Of a stretch of 14,633 bases of DNA, positions 14,525 through 14,633 are shown piece after piece. Origin of the DNA: Bacillota bacterium (GTDB lineage Bacteria > Bacillota > Clostridia > Tissierellales > Sedimentibacteraceae). The notes under the pieces are model-generated. The model was not told the DNA's origin. It saw nothing but the letters and a program-made list of their open reading frames with translations, and searched no databases. The translations under genes were made by a program, and so were the position numbers. The stretch lies in assembly GCA_023425285.1 (NCBI GenBank), contig JAFACY010000197.1, forward strand, positions 1 through 14,633. Reading direction: 5' to 3'. Each line of letters starts with the position of its first letter. Within the stretch, counting starts at the first letter, position 1.

Positions 14525-14633
14525 TCATTATATATTCGTTTCTGTGCGATTTTATAAACAGATTCCCCGTCACGAACTGATATTATAACAATCCTCATTA
14601 CATTGTCTTTCCGTACTATACCATACACAACTC
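14525..14633 (-). pseudogene. Possible C-terminal fragment of a RelE/ParE-like toxin (runs off the right edge)
   Basis: Another minus frame is open from the window edge down to the junction with the receptor fragment. It reads VVYGIVRKDNVMRIVIISVR and then DGESVYKIAQKRIYND. The pattern '(R)(V/I)VY.I......I.I.sVR....vYkiA.kR' resembles the last strand and C-terminal helix of RelE/ParE-superfamily toxins. The frame then continues out of register through the receptor DNA, so the native C-terminus appears lost at the junction. The evidence is about 36 residues with no N-terminal part in the window, so other origins, such as a LysM-like fragment or chance, remain open. Confidence 0.35.

Overview
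The window is AT-rich chromosomal DNA from a low-GC Gram-positive bacterium, most likely a member of the Clostridia. Supporting signs are the order yicC-remA-gmk-rpoZ-priA-def-fmt, a RemA homologue, an RqcH-type NFACT protein, strong AGGAGG-like ribosome binding sites, consensus SigA promoters, several short lipoproteins and a Fst/TxpA-like mini-toxin. The genus cannot be named from the sequence alone.

Layout. (1) Positions 1-364 (minus) are the 5' part of a lipoprotein gene with a peptidase-MA-like start. (2) Positions 544-879 form a compact type I toxin-antitoxin locus: a 29-residue holin-like toxin on plus, and a convergent antisense RNA on minus that shares its terminator hairpin. Both promoters have 17-nt spacers. 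(3) Positions 905-6883 (minus) are a tight housekeeping operon, in transcription order yicC, remA, gmk, rpoZ, priA, def, fmt. It covers RNA turnover, a DNA-binding regulator, GMP kinase, RNA polymerase omega, replication restart, peptide deformylase and Met-tRNA formyltransferase. coaBC, usual between rpoZ and priA, is absent, and rsmB does not follow fmt. (4) Positions 6923-7125 hold divergent promoters and a palindromic repeat lying in the leader of rqcH. (5) Positions 7174-11498 (plus) are rqcH (ribosome rescue by alanine tailing), then a likely membrane-lipid or envelope cassette: an MGDG-synthase-like glycosyltransferase, a UPF0104 membrane protein overlapping it by 4 nt, and a DUF4491 membrane protein. 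(6) Positions 11544-14633 (minus) are an accessory, partly decayed region: a lipoprotein with two tandem IseA-like domains, small unknown ORFs, about 550 nt with no recognisable gene, the truncated start of an M28 peptidase lipoprotein, the C-terminal part of a chemotaxis receptor with its own terminator, and possibly the tail of a RelE/ParE-like toxin abutting it.

The housekeeping part is ordinary apart from the missing neighbours. The most interesting items are the complete type I toxin-antitoxin unit directly downstream of fmt, the tandem-domain lipoprotein, the palindromic element in the rqcH leader, and the gene-remnant junctions at the right edge. I see no CRISPR array, tRNA, rRNA, transposase or integrase. 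I found no convincing wholly new system.
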